DNA from: Halorubrum aquaticum
GTDB lineage: Archaea > Halobacteriota > Halobacteria > Halobacteriales > Haloferacaceae
Direction: 5' to 3'
DNA length: 64,000 nt
NCBI RefSeq assembly: GCF_900113615.1
Contig: NZ_FOPZ01000007.1
Coordinates: 1-64,000, forward strand
Shown here: positions 1-10,843 of the stretch, in pieces
How positions within the stretch are numbered: position 1 is the first letter of the stretch
How the letters are laid out: every line of letters begins with the position of its first letter
Translations under genes and position numbers: made by a program
The notes under the pieces: model-generated
Told to the model about the DNA's origin: nothing
Databases searched by the model: none
The model's input: the letters and a program-made list of their open reading frames with translations, nothing else

Positions 1-1
1 A

Positions 2-74
2 CGCCCGGAGCGGGATTTGAACCCGCGTCACGACCGTGACAGGGTCGTATGATGGGCCACTACACCATCCGGGC
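2..74 (-). tRNA. tRNA-Asp (GTC)
   Basis: Read on the minus strand, a 73-base cloverleaf is complete: a seven-pair acceptor stem (GCCCGGA with TCCGGGC), discriminator G, an anticodon loop CTGTCAC carrying GTC, and a T-arm with GGTTCAAATCC. The anticodon reads GAC/GAU codons. CCA is not encoded, as is usual in haloarchaea. The gene points away from the RNA polymerase operon that starts at 306. Confidence 0.95.
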
Positions 75-305
75 GCGTCGCAATCTGTCGTACCCGTGTC
101 TGGCAAATAAGGCTTGTCATCGGCGGCGGCGGTGGTGGACTCTCACAGGGCGGGCGGTACGTTTTTGTGTGTCACTCCCGAGCGTGAGAACGAGGAACGC
201 CCCGTCGCGGAGAGCCGTGCGCGGCGGAGTTGACAAACCTTATGCGGCTGGAGTCGGTAACGCACTGTAGTATCTCGTGATAGCTTTTCCCCACCACCAC
301 CACCC

Positions 306-536
306 ATGGTAGACGTAAGCCAACACGAACTCGTCCCGGACCACGTCCTGATCGACGATCCCGAGGAGATCGAGGAGGTCCTGGCCGAGTACGACGTGAA
401 GAAGACGAACCTACCGAAGATCAAACGCACCGACCCCGCGACCCCTGACGACGCCGAAGTCGGGGACGTGGTGAAGATCGTCCGTGATTCACGCACGACG
501 GACCAAGCGGTCGTGTTCCGACTGGTCGTCTCATGA
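306..536 (+). CDS. rpoH: DNA-directed RNA polymerase subunit H (Rpo5)
   Basis: This 76-residue protein is the archaeal counterpart of the C-terminal assembly domain of eukaryotic RPB5 and sits in the lower jaw of RNA polymerase. The family hallmark is visible: an N-terminal HELVPDH segment and the later [10 protein letters not shown] segment that docks on subunit A'. It is the first gene of the polymerase operon, and its stop overlaps the start of rpoB2 by four bases (ATGA), which suggests translational coupling. A TATA-like AACCTTATGC at 236-245 implies a short leader of a few tens of bases. Confidence 0.96.
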   Translation: MVDVSQHELVPDHVLIDDPEEIEEVLAEYDVKKTNLPKIKRTDPATPDDAEVGDVVKIVRDSRTTDQAVVFRLVVS

Positions 537-2098
537 ACAGGCAAGACCGACGCGTGGTGTCACGCGAGTACTTCTCCGACGAACGACTCGCCGAACACCA
601 CTTCCGATCCTTCAACAACTTCCTGGGCCGCGGGATGCAGGAAGTGGTCGACGAAAAGGAAACGATCGAGACCGACATCGGCGACAAGGAGGGCCAAGAG
701 CCCGTCTACGTCGAACTCGGCGACGTGCGGATGGTCACGCCCCGAGTCCGCGAGGCCGACGGTTCCGAGGAACTCCTCTACCCCCAGGAGGCCCGTCTGC
801 GGAACATCACCTACTCCGCGCCGGTGTTCATGGAGATGTCCATCGTGCGCGGCGGCGAGGAGGAACCCGAGACCGTCGTCGACAGCACGGAGACGAAGGT
901 CGGCCGGATGCCGATCATGGTCGGCTCCGATAAGTGTAACATGGCCGACTTCACCGACGACGAACTGATCGACATCGGCGAGGACCCGGTCGACCCCGGT
1001 GGCTACTTCATCGTCAACGGCTCCGAGCGCGTGCTGATGACCTCGGAGGACCTCGCACCGAACAAGATCCTCGCGGAGTACGACTCGAAGTACGGCGACG
1101 AGATCCAGGTCGCCAAGACGTTCTCCCAACGGCGCGGCTACCGCGCGCTCGTGCTCTGTGAGCGCAACCGCGAGGGGCTGCTCGAGGTCTCGTTCCCGTC
1201 CGTGTCGGGTTCGATCGACTTCGTGACCCTCGTCCGCGCGCTCGGCCTCGAGTCCGACGAGGAGATCGTCCACCGCGTCTCGGACGACCCCGAGATCGTG
1301 AAGTTCATGCTGGAGAACTTGGAGGAGGCCTCGGTCCAGACCACCGAGGAGGCCATCGAGACGCTCGGCGAGCGCGTCGCGAGCGGCCAGGGGAAGAACT
1401 ACCAGCTCAAGCGGGCGAACTACGTCATCGACCGCTACCTCCTGCCGCACCTCCACGAGGAGGGCGTCGACGAGGAGGACGTGCGGATCAACAAGGCGTA
1501 CTACCTCTGCCGGATGGCCGAGGCGTGTTTCGAGCTCGCCTTAGACCGCCGGGAGGCCGACGACAAGGACCACTACGCGAACAAGCGGCTGAAGGTCTCC
1601 GGCGACCTGATGCGGGACCTGTTCCGGACCGCCTTGAACAAGCTGGCACGCGACGTGAAGTACCAGCTCGAGCGCGCGAACATGCGGAACCGCCAGCTCA
1701 CCGTGAACACGGTGGTCCGCTCGGACGTGTTGACCGAACGGCTCGAACACCCGATCGCGACGGGGAACTGGGTGGGCGGTCGCTCCGGCGTCTCCCAGCT
1801 CGTCGACCGGACCGACTACATGGGCGTGCTCTCGCACCTGCGCCGGCTGCGCTCGCCGCTTTCCCGCTCGCAGCCGCACTTCGAGGCGCGGGACCTCCAC
1901 GCGACCCAGTGGGGTCGCATCTGTCCCTCCGAGACGCCGGAGGGACCGAACTGCGGGCTCGTGAAGAACTTCGCGCAGGCGATGGAGCTGTCACAGACCG
2001 TCGAGGACGAACAGGGGCTGAAACGAGAACTGGCGTCGATGGGTGTCGAGGGGATCCCCGGCATCGAGGGCGTCGAACGACAGACGGCGGACGACTAA
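533..2098 (+). CDS. rpoB2: DNA-directed RNA polymerase subunit B'' (Rpo2N)
   Basis: This is the N-terminal half of the split second-largest RNA polymerase subunit (521 residues), covering the protrusion, lobe and fork regions. The start at 533 gives [17 protein letters not shown], the usual haloarchaeal N-terminus. Near the C-terminus, at about residue 455, is the fork signature [20 protein letters not shown], which in bacterial beta lies by the rifampicin region. It overlaps rpoH by four bases and is followed one base later by rpoB1. The B''/B' split is typical of Halobacteria and many Euryarchaeota. Assignment is secure. Confidence 0.97.
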   Translation: MNRQDRRVVSREYFSDERLAEHHFRSFNNFLGRGMQEVVDEKETIETDIGDKEGQEPVYVELGDVRMVTPRVREADGSEELLYPQEARLRNITYSAPVFMEMSIVRGGEEEPETVVDSTETKVGRMPIMVGSDKCNMADFTDDELIDIGEDPVDPGGYFIVNGSERVLMTSEDLAPNKILAEYDSKYGDEIQVAKTFSQRRGYRALVLCERNREGLLEVSFPSVSGSIDFVTLVRALGLESDEEIVHRVSDDPEIVKFMLENLEEASVQTTEEAIETLGERVASGQGKNYQLKRANYVIDRYLLPHLHEEGVDEEDVRINKAYYLCRMAEACFELALDRREADDKDHYANKRLKVSGDLMRDLFRTALNKLARDVKYQLERANMRNRQLTVNTVVRSDVLTERLEHPIATGNWVGGRSGVSQLVDRTDYMGVLSHLRRLRSPLSRSQPHFEARDLHATQWGRICPSETPEGPNCGLVKNFAQAMELSQTVEDEQGLKRELASMGVEGIPGIEGVERQTADD

Positions 2099-2099
2099 C

Positions 2100-3929
2100 A
2101 TGGCACAAGCAGAACGCGAAGCGAAGGTGTACGTCAACGGGAGCCTCGTCGGGACCCACCCGGACCCGCACGAACTCGCCGACCAGATCCGCGAAGCTCG
2201 CCGACGCGGCGACGTGAGCGAGATGGTGAACGTCTCGGTGAAGGAACGAACGCGGGAGGTGATCGTCAACGCGGACGCGGGGCGTGCCCGCCGGCCGCTG
2301 ATCGTCGTCGAGAACGGCGAGCCGCTCTTGGGCGACGAGGAGATATCCTCGCTCGAGCGCGGCGACGTCGAGTTCGAGGACCTCGTCGACCGCGGCTACA
2401 TCGAGTTCATCGACGCCGAGGAGGAGGAGGACATCCTCGTCGCGGTCGACGAGGAGGACGTGACCGACAAGCACACGCACCTCGAGATCGACCCGCAGCT
2501 CGTGTTCGGCATCGGTGCGGGGATGATCCCGTACCCCGAGCACAACGCGAGCCCCCGGATCACGATGGGCGCGGGGATGATGAAACAGTCGCTCGGGCTC
2601 CCCTCGGCCAACTACCGGATCCGGCCGGACACCCGCCAGCACCTGCTACACTATCCGCAGCTGGCGATGGTGAAGACCCAGACGTCCGACCAGATCAGCT
2701 TCGACGAGCGGCCGGCCGCCCAGAACTTCGTGGTCGCCGTGATGAGCTACGAGGGGTTCAACATCGAGGACGCGCTGGTGATGAACCAGGGCTCCGTCGA
2801 CCGCGCGCTCACGCGTTCGCACTTCTTCCGGACCTACGAGGGCGAGGAGCGCCGGTACCCCGGCGGCCAAGAGGACCGCTTCGAGATCCCCGATCAGGAC
2901 GTTCGCGGAGCACGCGGCGAGGACGCGTACACGCACCTGGACGAGGACGGCCTCGTCAACCCCGAGACCCGGGTCGACGAGTCCTCGGTGCTTTTGGGCA
3001 AGACGAGCCCGCCGCGCTTCCTGGAGGAGCCGGACGACATGGGCGGACTCTCCCCGCAGAAGCGCCGTGAGACGTCGGTGACGATGCGCTCGGGCGAGTC
3101 CGGCGTCGTCGACACCGTGACGCTGATGGAGGGCGAGGACGGCTCGAAGCTCTCGAAGGTGAAGGTTCGCGACCAGCGGGTGCCCGAACTGGGCGACAAG
3201 TTCGCGTCCCGGCACGGCCAGAAGGGCGTCGTGGGCCACCTCGCGCCCCAGGAGGACATGCCCTTCACCGAGGAGGGGGTCGTCCCCGACCTCGTGATGA
3301 ACCCGCACGCGCTGCCGTCGCGGATGACGGTGGGCCACGTACTGGAGATGCTCGGCGGCAAGGTCGGCTCGCTGCGCGGTTCGCGCGTCGACGGCACGCC
3401 GTTCCAGGGCGAGGACGAGGAGGAGCTCCGGAGCGGGCTGGAGGAGCACGGCTTCAAGTCCTCCGGCAAGGAGGTCATGTACTCCGGCGTCACCGGCGAG
3501 AAGATCGACGCGGAGATCTTCGTCGGGACGATCTTCTACCACAAGCTGTACCACATGGTGTCGAACAAGCTCCACGCCCGCTCGCGCGGGCCGGTCCAGG
3601 TGCTCACGCGCCAGCCGACCGAGGGGCGTGCCCGCGAGGGAGGCCTTCGGGTGGGGGAGATGGAGCGCGACACGATCATCGGCCACGGCGCGTCGATGGT
3701 GCTCAACGAGCGACTGCTCGAGTCCTCGGACGCCGAGCAGGTGTACGTCTCCGCTGAGACGGGCCTGGTCGCCGTCGAGGACAGAGAACAGCGCCGGGTG
3801 TACGACCCGGTCACGGGCGACGAGGACGACATCCACGAGCTCGAGGTCAGCTACGCGTTCAAGCTGCTGCTCGACGAGATGATCGCTCTCGGCATCCGAC
3901 CGAAACTCGAACTGGAGGACGCGATTTAA
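2100..3929 (+). CDS. rpoB1: DNA-directed RNA polymerase subunit B' (Rpo2C)
   Basis: C-terminal half of the second-largest RNA polymerase subunit, 609 residues. The ATG at 2100, one base after the rpoB2 stop, gives [14 protein letters not shown]. An in-frame ATG at 2043 lies inside rpoB2 and was rejected. Conserved catalytic-subunit motifs include [14 protein letters not shown] (about residue 216) and [12 protein letters not shown] (about 364), the hybrid-binding region. Oddity: the C-terminal zinc ribbon (CxxC...CxxC in most archaea and in Rpb2) has no cysteines here. The aligned stretch reads [11 protein letters not shown] and VYDPVTGDE. The gene is directly followed by rpoA1. Confidence 0.97.
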   Translation: MAQAEREAKVYVNGSLVGTHPDPHELADQIREARRRGDVSEMVNVSVKERTREVIVNADAGRARRPLIVVENGEPLLGDEEISSLERGDVEFEDLVDRGYIEFIDAEEEEDILVAVDEEDVTDKHTHLEIDPQLVFGIGAGMIPYPEHNASPRITMGAGMMKQSLGLPSANYRIRPDTRQHLLHYPQLAMVKTQTSDQISFDERPAAQNFVVAVMSYEGFNIEDALVMNQGSVDRALTRSHFFRTYEGEERRYPGGQEDRFEIPDQDVRGARGEDAYTHLDEDGLVNPETRVDESSVLLGKTSPPRFLEEPDDMGGLSPQKRRETSVTMRSGESGVVDTVTLMEGEDGSKLSKVKVRDQRVPELGDKFASRHGQKGVVGHLAPQEDMPFTEEGVVPDLVMNPHALPSRMTVGHVLEMLGGKVGSLRGSRVDGTPFQGEDEEELRSGLEEHGFKSSGKEVMYSGVTGEKIDAEIFVGTIFYHKLYHMVSNKLHARSRGPVQVLTRQPTEGRAREGGLRVGEMERDTIIGHGASMVLNERLLESSDAEQVYVSAETGLVAVEDREQRRVYDPVTGDEDDIHELEVSYAFKLLLDEMIALGIRPKLELEDAI

Positions 3930-6863
3930 ATGTCAATGCAAACACCGAAGGTGCTCGGCGGGATCGACTTCGGCCTGATGGACCCGGAGACGTACCGGGA
4001 CATGTCGGCCACGAAGGTCATCACCGCGGACACGTACGACGACGACGGTTATCCGATCGACATGGGGCTCATGGACCCGCGACTCGGGGTCATCGACCCC
4101 GGCCTGGAGTGTCGGACCTGCGGGTCCCACTCCGGGTCGTGTAACGGCCACTTCGGGCACATCGAACTGGCCGCCCCCGTCATCCACGTGGGCTTCACGA
4201 AGCTCATCCGCCGACTGCTTCGGTCGACGTGTCGCGAGTGTGGGAAGCTGGCGCTCACCGAGGCGGAACGCGAGGAGTTCGGGGACCGGCTGGAACGCGC
4301 CGAGGAGCTCGGCGAGGACCCCCACGACGTGTTGAAGGCGGCCGTCCGGCAGGCCCGGAAGGCGTCGACGTGTCCGTACTGCGGCGAGCCGCAGGCGGAC
4401 ATCAAACACGAGAAGCCGACGACCTACTACGAGGTCCAGGACGTGCTCTCGGGCGACTACTCCGAGCACATCGCGGCCGCGATGCAGCCCGACGAGGAGG
4501 AGGACGACCCCGGCACCTCCCCGCAGGAGCTGGCCGATAAGACGGACATCTCCCTCGAGCGGGTCAACGAGATCATGGCGGGCGAGTTCCGCCCGCGCAA
4601 GGAGGACCGCCGCGCCATCGAGAAGGCGCTCGACATCGACCTCACCGAGGAGGACATGAACAAGCTGATGCCCTCGGACGTCCGCGACTGGTTCGAGGAC
4701 ATCCCCGACGAGGACCTGGAGGTGCTCGGCATCGACGCCGAACACTCCCGGCCCGAGTGGATGATCCTGACGGTGCTTCCGGTCCCGCCGGTCACCACGC
4801 GGCCCTCCATCACGCTCGACAACGGTCAGCGCTCCGAGGACGACCTCACGCACAAGCTGGTCGACATCATCCGCATCAACCAGCGGTTCATGGAGAACCG
4901 CGAGGCGGGCGCGCCCCAGCTCATCATCGAGGACCTCTGGGAGCTGTTACAGTACCACGTCACGACGTTCGTCGACAACGAGATCAGCGGGACGCCGCCG
5001 GCCCGGCACCGCTCCGGGCGACCCCTCAAGACCCTCAGCCAGCGGCTGAAGGGCAAGGAGGGTCGCTTCCGCGGCTCGCTCTCGGGGAAACGCGTCAACT
5101 TCTCGGCGCGGACCGTCATCTCGCCGGACCCCACGCTCTCGCTGAACGAGGTCGGGGTCCCCGACCGCGTGGCCAAGGAGATGACCCAGACGCTCAACGT
5201 CACCGAGCGCAACGTCGAGGACGCGCGCCAGTACGTCCGGAACGGCCCCGAGGCGCACCCCGGCGCGAACTACGTGCGCCGGCCCGACGGTCGCCGCCTG
5301 AAGGTGACCGAGAAGAACTGCGAGGAACTCGCCGAGAAGGTCGAGGCGGGCTGGGAGGTGAACCGCCACCTCGTCGACGGCGACATCGTGATCTTCAACC
5401 GGCAGCCGTCGCTACACCGGATGTCGATCATGGCCCACGAGGTGGTCGTGATGCCGTACAAGACGTTCCGGCTCAACACCGTCGTCTGTCCGCCGTACAA
5501 CGCCGACTTCGACGGCGACGAGATGAACATGCACGCGCTCCAGAACGAGGAGGCCCGCGCGGAGGCGCGCGTGCTCATGCGCGTCCAGGAGCAGATCCTC
5601 TCGCCGCGGTTCGGCGGGAACATCATCGGCGCGATCCAAGACCACATCTCCGGGACGTACCTGCTCACCCACGCCAACCCCGAGTTCACCGAGACGCAGG
5701 CGCTCGACCTGCTCCGGGCGACTCGGGTGGACGAACTGCCCGAGGCCGACGGCGTCGACGACGACGGCCGCGAGTTCTGGACCGGGCGGACGCTGTTCTC
5801 GGAACTGCTGCCCGACGACCTCAACCTCGAGTTCACCTCCTCGACCGGCGACGCCGTCGTCATCGAGAACGGCCAGCTGATCGAGGGAACGATAGACGAG
5901 GACGCGGTCGGCGCGTTCGGCGGCGAGGTCGTCGACACGCTCACCAAGGCGTACGGCGAGACGCGCGCTCGCGTCTTCATCAACGAGATCGCGTCGCTCG
6001 CGATGCGGGCGATCATGCACTTCGGCTTCTCGATCGGGATCGACGACGAGTCGATCCCGCCGGAGGCCGAAGATCAGGTCGACGAGGCGATCGGCAGCGC
6101 CTACGACCGCGTCAACGAGCTGATCGAGACGTACCGCGCGGGCGAGCTGGAGTCGCTGCCCGGCCGGAGCGTCGACGAGACGCTGGAGATGAAGATCATG
6201 CAGACGCTCGGGAAGGCCCGCGACTCCGCCGGCGAGATCGCCGACCAGCACTTCGGCGACGACAACCCGGCGGTCGTGATGGCCCGCTCGGGCGCGCGTG
6301 GGTCGATGCTCAACCTCACGCAGATGGCCGGCTCCGTCGGCCAGCAGGCGGTTCGCGGCGAGCGGATCAACCGCGGCTACGAGGACCGCACGCTCGCCCA
6401 CTACGAGGCCGACGACCTCTCGGCGGAGGCGCACGGCTTCGTGGAGAACTCCTACCGCGGCGGGCTCACGCCCGAGGAGTTCTTCTTCCACGCGATGGGC
6501 GGCCGAGAGGGGCTCGTCGACACGGCGGTCCGGACCTCCAAGTCCGGCTACCTCCAGCGGCGGCTCATCAACGCGCTCTCCGAGCTGGAGGCGCAGTACG
6601 ACGGTACCGTCCGGGACACCTCCGGACGGATCGTCCAGTTCGAGTTCGGTGAGGACGGCACCTCGCCGATCAAGGTCTCCTCCGGCGAGGGCGACGGCAT
6701 CGACGTCGACGGCATCGCCGACCGCGTCCTCGAGTCGGAGTTCGCCTCCGACGACGAGAAGGAGCGGTTCCTCGGCGAGCGCGCGCCGCCGACGAACCTC
6801 TCGGAGCATGCGGGTCCGGGCCTGAACAAGGCGGACGAGCTGGGGGTGGAATCCGATGACTGA
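3930..6863 (+). CDS. rpoA1: DNA-directed RNA polymerase subunit A' (Rpo1N)
   Basis: N-terminal part of the largest RNA polymerase subunit, 977 residues. It contains the clamp zinc site (CRTCG...CNGHFGH, residues about 61-77), a second cysteine set (CRECG near 102 and CPYCG near 148), and the active-site loop [12 protein letters not shown] near residue 523, whose aspartates hold the catalytic magnesium. Between residues about 180 and 244 there is an extra acidic segment followed by a sequence resembling a Cro/C1-type helix-turn-helix ([20 protein letters not shown]). The gene starts directly after the rpoB1 stop and its end overlaps rpoA2 by eight bases. Confidence 0.97.
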   Translation: MSMQTPKVLGGIDFGLMDPETYRDMSATKVITADTYDDDGYPIDMGLMDPRLGVIDPGLECRTCGSHSGSCNGHFGHIELAAPVIHVGFTKLIRRLLRSTCRECGKLALTEAEREEFGDRLERAEELGEDPHDVLKAAVRQARKASTCPYCGEPQADIKHEKPTTYYEVQDVLSGDYSEHIAAAMQPDEEEDDPGTSPQELADKTDISLERVNEIMAGEFRPRKEDRRAIEKALDIDLTEEDMNKLMPSDVRDWFEDIPDEDLEVLGIDAEHSRPEWMILTVLPVPPVTTRPSITLDNGQRSEDDLTHKLVDIIRINQRFMENREAGAPQLIIEDLWELLQYHVTTFVDNEISGTPPARHRSGRPLKTLSQRLKGKEGRFRGSLSGKRVNFSARTVISPDPTLSLNEVGVPDRVAKEMTQTLNVTERNVEDARQYVRNGPEAHPGANYVRRPDGRRLKVTEKNCEELAEKVEAGWEVNRHLVDGDIVIFNRQPSLHRMSIMAHEVVVMPYKTFRLNTVVCPPYNADFDGDEMNMHALQNEEARAEARVLMRVQEQILSPRFGGNIIGAIQDHISGTYLLTHANPEFTETQALDLLRATRVDELPEADGVDDDGREFWTGRTLFSELLPDDLNLEFTSSTGDAVVIENGQLIEGTIDEDAVGAFGGEVVDTLTKAYGETRARVFINEIASLAMRAIMHFGFSIGIDDESIPPEAEDQVDEAIGSAYDRVNELIETYRAGELESLPGRSVDETLEMKIMQTLGKARDSAGEIADQHFGDDNPAVVMARSGARGSMLNLTQMAGSVGQQAVRGERINRGYEDRTLAHYEADDLSAEAHGFVENSYRGGLTPEEFFFHAMGGREGLVDTAVRTSKSGYLQRRLINALSELEAQYDGTVRDTSGRIVQFEFGEDGTSPIKVSSGEGDGIDVDGIADRVLESEFASDDEKERFLGERAPPTNLSEHAGPGLNKADELGVESDD

Positions 6864-8070
6864 GTACGAACACGTCACCGACGACATGGAGGCCGTCGTG
6901 GAGGCGACGGAGCTCCCGAAGCGGCTGAAGACCGAGGTGTACGAGACGCTGGAGACGAAGGCGGACGAGCACGGCGGGGTCACGATCGAGCAGGCGACCG
7001 ACATCGTGACGGGCGTCGAGAACCGCTACATCGAGACGCGCGTCGACCCGCTGGAGCCCGTCGGGACCGTCTCGGCGCAGTCGATCGGGGAGCCCGGAAC
7101 GCAGATGACGATGAACACCTTCCACTACGCCGGCGTCGCGGAGATCGACGTCACGCAGGGGCTCCCCCGGCTCATCGAGCTGGTGGACGCCCGGAAGACG
7201 CCGGACACGCCGATGATGACGGTCCACCTCGAGGGCGAGTACGCGACCGACCGCGAGCGCGCCCACGAGGTCGTCTGGTCGATCGAGTCGACGCGGATCT
7301 TAGCGCTCGGGGACGTCTCCACCAACGTGGCGGACATGCTGGTGCGGATCGACCTCAACGACGACACCCTCCTGGAGCGGTGGCCGACCCACTCGGACCC
7401 CACGGAGGTCGCCGGGATCATCGCAGAGACGATCGAGGACTCGCTGGGCGTCGACGCCCGACAGGCGGGCACCGTGATCGAGTTCGGCCCCAACGAGCCG
7501 AGCTACCGCGAGCTGTTGCAGCTCGTCGAGCGGCTGCGCGAGATCGTCTTCAAGGGGATTGAGGAGGTCGAACGCGTCGTGATCCGCAAAGAGCAGCTCG
7601 AGGACGGCGAGGAGTTCGTCCTCTACACCGAGGGGTCCGCCTTCGGCGACGTCCTCGAGATCGAGGGCGTGGACGCCTCGCGGACGACGTGTAACAACAT
7701 CCACGAGATCTATCGGAACCTCGGCGTCGAGGCGGCCCGCGAGACGATCATCGACGAGACGAAGAACACGCTCGAAGAGCAGGGGCTCGACGACGTGAAC
7801 GTCCGGCACCTGATGCTCGTCGCCGACATCATGACGAACAACGGCGAGATCGAGTCGATCGGTCGACACGGGATCTCGGGATCCAAGGACTCCGTGCTCG
7901 CGCGGGCCGCCTTCGAGGTGACGGTCAACCACCTCCTCGACGCGGCGGTCCACGGCGAGTACGACGAGCTCGACGGCGTCATCGAGAACGTCATCGCCGG
8001 CAAGCCGATCTCGATCGGGACCGGCGACGTCGACCTCCGGATGGGGTCGCGCGTCGTGGGCGACGACTGA
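6856..8070 (+). CDS. rpoA2: DNA-directed RNA polymerase subunit A'' (Rpo1C)
   Basis: C-terminal part of the split largest RNA polymerase subunit, 404 residues. It carries the trigger-loop region ([19 protein letters not shown]) followed by [18 protein letters not shown], and the jaw and cleft-forming segments. It overlaps the end of rpoA1 by eight bases and the start of nusA by one base (TGATG), so the subunits are probably translated as a coupled set. No intein is seen, unlike in some haloarchaeal polymerase genes. Confidence 0.97.
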   Translation: MTEYEHVTDDMEAVVEATELPKRLKTEVYETLETKADEHGGVTIEQATDIVTGVENRYIETRVDPLEPVGTVSAQSIGEPGTQMTMNTFHYAGVAEIDVTQGLPRLIELVDARKTPDTPMMTVHLEGEYATDRERAHEVVWSIESTRILALGDVSTNVADMLVRIDLNDDTLLERWPTHSDPTEVAGIIAETIEDSLGVDARQAGTVIEFGPNEPSYRELLQLVERLREIVFKGIEEVERVVIRKEQLEDGEEFVLYTEGSAFGDVLEIEGVDASRTTCNNIHEIYRNLGVEAARETIIDETKNTLEEQGLDDVNVRHLMLVADIMTNNGEIESIGRHGISGSKDSVLARAAFEVTVNHLLDAAVHGEYDELDGVIENVIAGKPISIGTGDVDLRMGSRVVGDD

Positions 8071-8489
8071 TGCGCGTCGAGCTCTCCGACGAGGCGCGGC
8101 GCTACATCGGTCGGTTCGACGAGCTGACCGGCGTGGCGCCGAAGGACTGCCTCGTGGAGGGCGACCGGCTCGTGTTCCTGCTGCCGGCGGGCGAGATGGC
8201 GGCGGCGATCGGCCAGGCGGGAGAGACCGTCGAGGCGGCCGAGCGGGACCTCGGCAAGTCGATCGACCTCGTCGAGGACGCGGACACGCCGGAGGCGTTC
8301 GTCGCGAGCGCGCTCGCGCCGGCGGCGGTCAACGCGGTGACCGTCTCCGAGCAGAACGACCGGGTCGCGTACGTGGAGGTCGCCGAGCCGGACCGGGGCG
8401 TCGCGATCGGCGCCGACGGCCGGAACATCGAGACCGCGCGGACGCTGGCGAAACGTCATCACGACATCGACGACGTCCAACTGACCTGA
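8070..8489 (+). CDS. nusA: NusA-like transcription termination/antitermination KH protein
   Basis: This 139-residue archaeal NusA has only the two KH RNA-binding domains and lacks the bacterial N-terminal and S1 parts. KH-type glycine motifs are visible as AAIGQAGETVEAAERDLGK and IGADGRNIETARTLAKRH. It is coupled to rpoA2 by a one-base start/stop overlap, the position normal for archaeal nusA in the rpo-rps operon. It probably associates with RNA polymerase or nascent RNA; its archaeal role is poorly defined. A terminator-like hairpin follows at 8506. Confidence 0.93.
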   Translation: MRVELSDEARRYIGRFDELTGVAPKDCLVEGDRLVFLLPAGEMAAAIGQAGETVEAAERDLGKSIDLVEDADTPEAFVASALAPAAVNAVTVSEQNDRVAYVEVAEPDRGVAIGADGRNIETARTLAKRHHDIDDVQLT

Positions 8490-8505
8490 CCGCGGTCGAC
8501 GCTCG

Positions 8506-8547
8506 GCCCGCCGATTGCGAGCGGCCGTCGCCTCCGGCGGGCTTTTT
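8506..8547 (+). terminator. Hairpin plus T-tract after nusA
   Basis: GCCCGCCG at 8506-8513 pairs with CGGCGGGC at 8535-8542, immediately followed by TTTTT at 8543-8547. This has the form of an intrinsic terminator for the rpo-nusA operon. The T-tract lies about 27 bases before the ATG at 8571, so it could also act as the TATA element of the next gene. Which role holds cannot be decided from sequence. Confidence 0.5.
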
Positions 8548-8570
8548 CGCGTGCGTCACCACGAGCCGGT

Positions 8571-9398
8571 ATGAACGGACGATGCGTGAACAGACGGCGG
8601 CTTCTCACGGCGATCGGCACGGCCGCCGGAGTCGGTCTCGCGGGGTGTCTCGGCGGGAGCGTCGACGGTCCCTTCCCGGACGCCGACTGGCGTGAGGGCG
8701 ACGGGCTCGACGTCGAGACGCTCGCTACGAGCCACGTCGAGTCGGCGGTCGAGGCGGGCGGGGCGACGCTCTTCTCGACGGCGGAGACGACCTACGACGG
8801 CGAGGGAGACCCGAGTCCGTGGCTCCCGTCACAGGAGTACGAGTCGAGTTACGACCTCGAGAACGGCCGGTCGTATCTCAGACAGGAACTGACCGGGTCC
8901 GGGGAGCCGGACGTCATCGAGCGGTACGTCGTGGACGGCGAGGCGCTGGTCCGGGAACGGACGGGAGGAGAGGTGCGATACGGCCGACAGGCGGTCGAGC
9001 GAACGACGGGCGACTTCGAGGAGGCGCTCCGGTCGGAGGCGCTCGTGGGGATCCGGGTGCCGCAGGGAGACGACGACTCGGGGGAGACGACGTACGCGGG
9101 ACTCGGGAACTGGGACCCGAACGCCGACGGGGAAGGCGAGATCGACGGACGGCCGACCGCCCGGTTCGTCTCCGAGTCGTTCGACGGCGATCGGGACGTT
9201 CCGGAGGCCGTCGAGACCGCGAGCGCGACCGTCCACGTGTTCGAGTCGGGGTTCGTCCCGCGGATCGAGCAGTCCTGGGAGGGACCACACGACGACGGGA
9301 CCGCGACCGTCGCGGTCGACGTCGAGTACCGCGACCGGGGAGCGACCGTCGCGGAACCCGAGTGGGCCGAGGAGGCCCGCGTCGAGACGGAGGGATGA
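8571..9398 (+). CDS. Haloarchaeal lipoprotein of unknown function
   Basis: A 275-residue secreted protein that I do not recognise beyond its class. The N-terminus has a triple-arginine stretch (NRRRLLTAIG), a short hydrophobic region and the lipobox LAGC with Cys26. A Tat-exported, lipid-anchored surface protein is therefore likely. The mature part is acidic, lacks further cysteines and looks beta-rich, with a GRPTARFVSESFD segment. A GTG at 8586 is an alternative start. It sits between nusA and rpsL, genes that are usually closer together, but has its own putative promoter, so it may be an insertion into the ancestral operon. Function unknown. Confidence 0.75.
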   Translation: MNGRCVNRRRLLTAIGTAAGVGLAGCLGGSVDGPFPDADWREGDGLDVETLATSHVESAVEAGGATLFSTAETTYDGEGDPSPWLPSQEYESSYDLENGRSYLRQELTGSGEPDVIERYVVDGEALVRERTGGEVRYGRQAVERTTGDFEEALRSEALVGIRVPQGDDDSGETTYAGLGNWDPNADGEGEIDGRPTARFVSESFDGDRDVPEAVETASATVHVFESGFVPRIEQSWEGPHDDGTATVAVDVEYRDRGATVAEPEWAEEARVETEG

Positions 9399-9599
9399 GA
9401 ACGGGTCATCGACGGGACGTTCTCCGGCCAACGACGGTCTCTCCGGGGGGCTTATCGGTTCAACGGTCACGAGCACCCGTCGTTATCGATCGGAGAAACG
9501 CACGCAGATCCGACGAGAGGTACCGCTCGAGCGATCTCCGCACGTTTCTCCGAGCGGAAAGACGACGCTTAAGTAGCTCCGTTGGGAAGGAGACGTACG

Positions 9600-10028
9600 A
9601 TGGCGAACGGCAAATATGCCGCCCGTAAGCTCAAACAGGACCGGCAGAAGCGCCGCTGGTCCGACTCCGAGTACGCTCGGCGAGAGCGCGGGCTCAAGAA
9701 GAAGTCCGACCCCCTCGAGGGTGCCCCGCAGGCTCGCGGGATCGTCCTCGAGAAGGTCGGGATCGAGGCGAAGCAACCGAACTCGGCAATTCGGAAGTGC
9801 GTCCGGGTTCAACTCATCAAGAACGGGAAGCAGGTCACGGCCTTCTGTCCCGGCGACGGCGCGATCTCCTTCATCGACGAGCACGACGAGGTCACGATCG
9901 CGGGGATCGGCGGCGCGAAGGGTCGCGCGATGGGCGACCTCTCCGGCGTCAACTACAAGGTCGAGAAGGTCAACGGCGTCTCGATGATCGAACTGGTTCG
10001 CGGAAACGCGGAGAAACCGGTCCGATGA
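9600..10028 (+). CDS. rpsL: Small ribosomal subunit protein uS12
   Basis: A 142-residue archaeal S12 of the decoding centre. The conserved blocks [14 protein letters not shown] and [17 protein letters not shown] are present. The ATG at 9600 gives [12 protein letters not shown] and is preferred over the ATG at 9582. A TATA-like CGCTTAAG around 9566-9573 lies about 30 bases upstream, and a GGAAGGAG purine run lies just before the start, so either leaderless or Shine-Dalgarno initiation is possible. It overlaps rpsG by four bases (ATGA). Confidence 0.96.
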   Translation: MANGKYAARKLKQDRQKRRWSDSEYARRERGLKKKSDPLEGAPQARGIVLEKVGIEAKQPNSAIRKCVRVQLIKNGKQVTAFCPGDGAISFIDEHDEVTIAGIGGAKGRAMGDLSGVNYKVEKVNGVSMIELVRGNAEKPVR

Positions 10029-10678
10029 GCGGGGAGGAAGTCGAGGCGGAGTCCGACGCGGACGTCGCCGCGGACGAGCCGGACCCGGACGCGCCCGCCG
10101 CCAGCGAGGCCGCGAACGAGAACGCCGAGCTGTTCGGCGTCTGGGACGTCACCGAGATCGCCTACGAGGACCCCTCGACGAAGCGATACATGACGGTGAC
10201 GCCGATCGCCCACACGATGGGGCGACACGCGTCCAAACAGTTCCAGAAGAGCGAGATCTCGCTCGTCGAGCGGCTGATCAACCGGCTGATGCAGACCGAC
10301 GAGAACACGGGCAAGAAACAGCAGGCCACCCGGATCGTCCGTGACGCGTTCGACGTGATCCACGATCGAACCGAGGAGAACCCGGTCCAGATCCTCGTGC
10401 GCGCCGTCGAGAACGCGGCGCCGCGCGAGGAGACCGTCCGCCTGAAGTACGGCGGGATCTCCGTCCCGAAGGCCGTCGACGTCGCGCCCCAGCGCCGCGT
10501 CGACCAGGCGCTGTTGTTCATCTCCGACGGCGTCGCGAACGCGACGTACAAGTCCACCACCTCGGCCGCCGAGGCGCTCGCGAACGAGCTGATCGCGGCC
10601 GCCGACTACGACGCCAACGCCTCCTACTCCATCTCACAGAAGGAGGAGCGCGAGCGCGTCGCCGCCGCGGCCCGCTGA
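10025..10678 (+). CDS. rpsG: Small ribosomal subunit protein uS7
   Basis: A 217-residue archaeal S7 that binds the 3' major domain of 16S rRNA. The ATG at 10025 overlaps the rpsL stop. A longer in-frame extension back to 9797 lies inside rpsL and was discarded. The first 40 or so residues form an acidic, alanine-rich tail ([17 protein letters not shown]), a common halophilic extension. The core includes [20 protein letters not shown] and [19 protein letters not shown]. The translation elongation factor genes that often follow rpsG in archaea are absent; the next gene is convergent aconitase. Confidence 0.96.
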   Translation: MSGEEVEAESDADVAADEPDPDAPAASEAANENAELFGVWDVTEIAYEDPSTKRYMTVTPIAHTMGRHASKQFQKSEISLVERLINRLMQTDENTGKKQQATRIVRDAFDVIHDRTEENPVQILVRAVENAAPREETVRLKYGGISVPKAVDVAPQRRVDQALLFISDGVANATYKSTTSAAEALANELIAAADYDANASYSISQKEERERVAAAAR

Positions 10679-10843
10679 CGCGGGAGATCGAGCGACGGGC
10701 GGTTTTCCGTTTCTCGAGGACCTCGACGCGTGAGCGGCAGCGCCGTGGGGACGCGCTCTCACGGACGGTCGCGGGGAGCGGTCGCTCGGGGAACGGACGA
10801 AAGAGAGAAAGGGAGAACCGGAGACCGGGGCGTGGGTCCGTCC

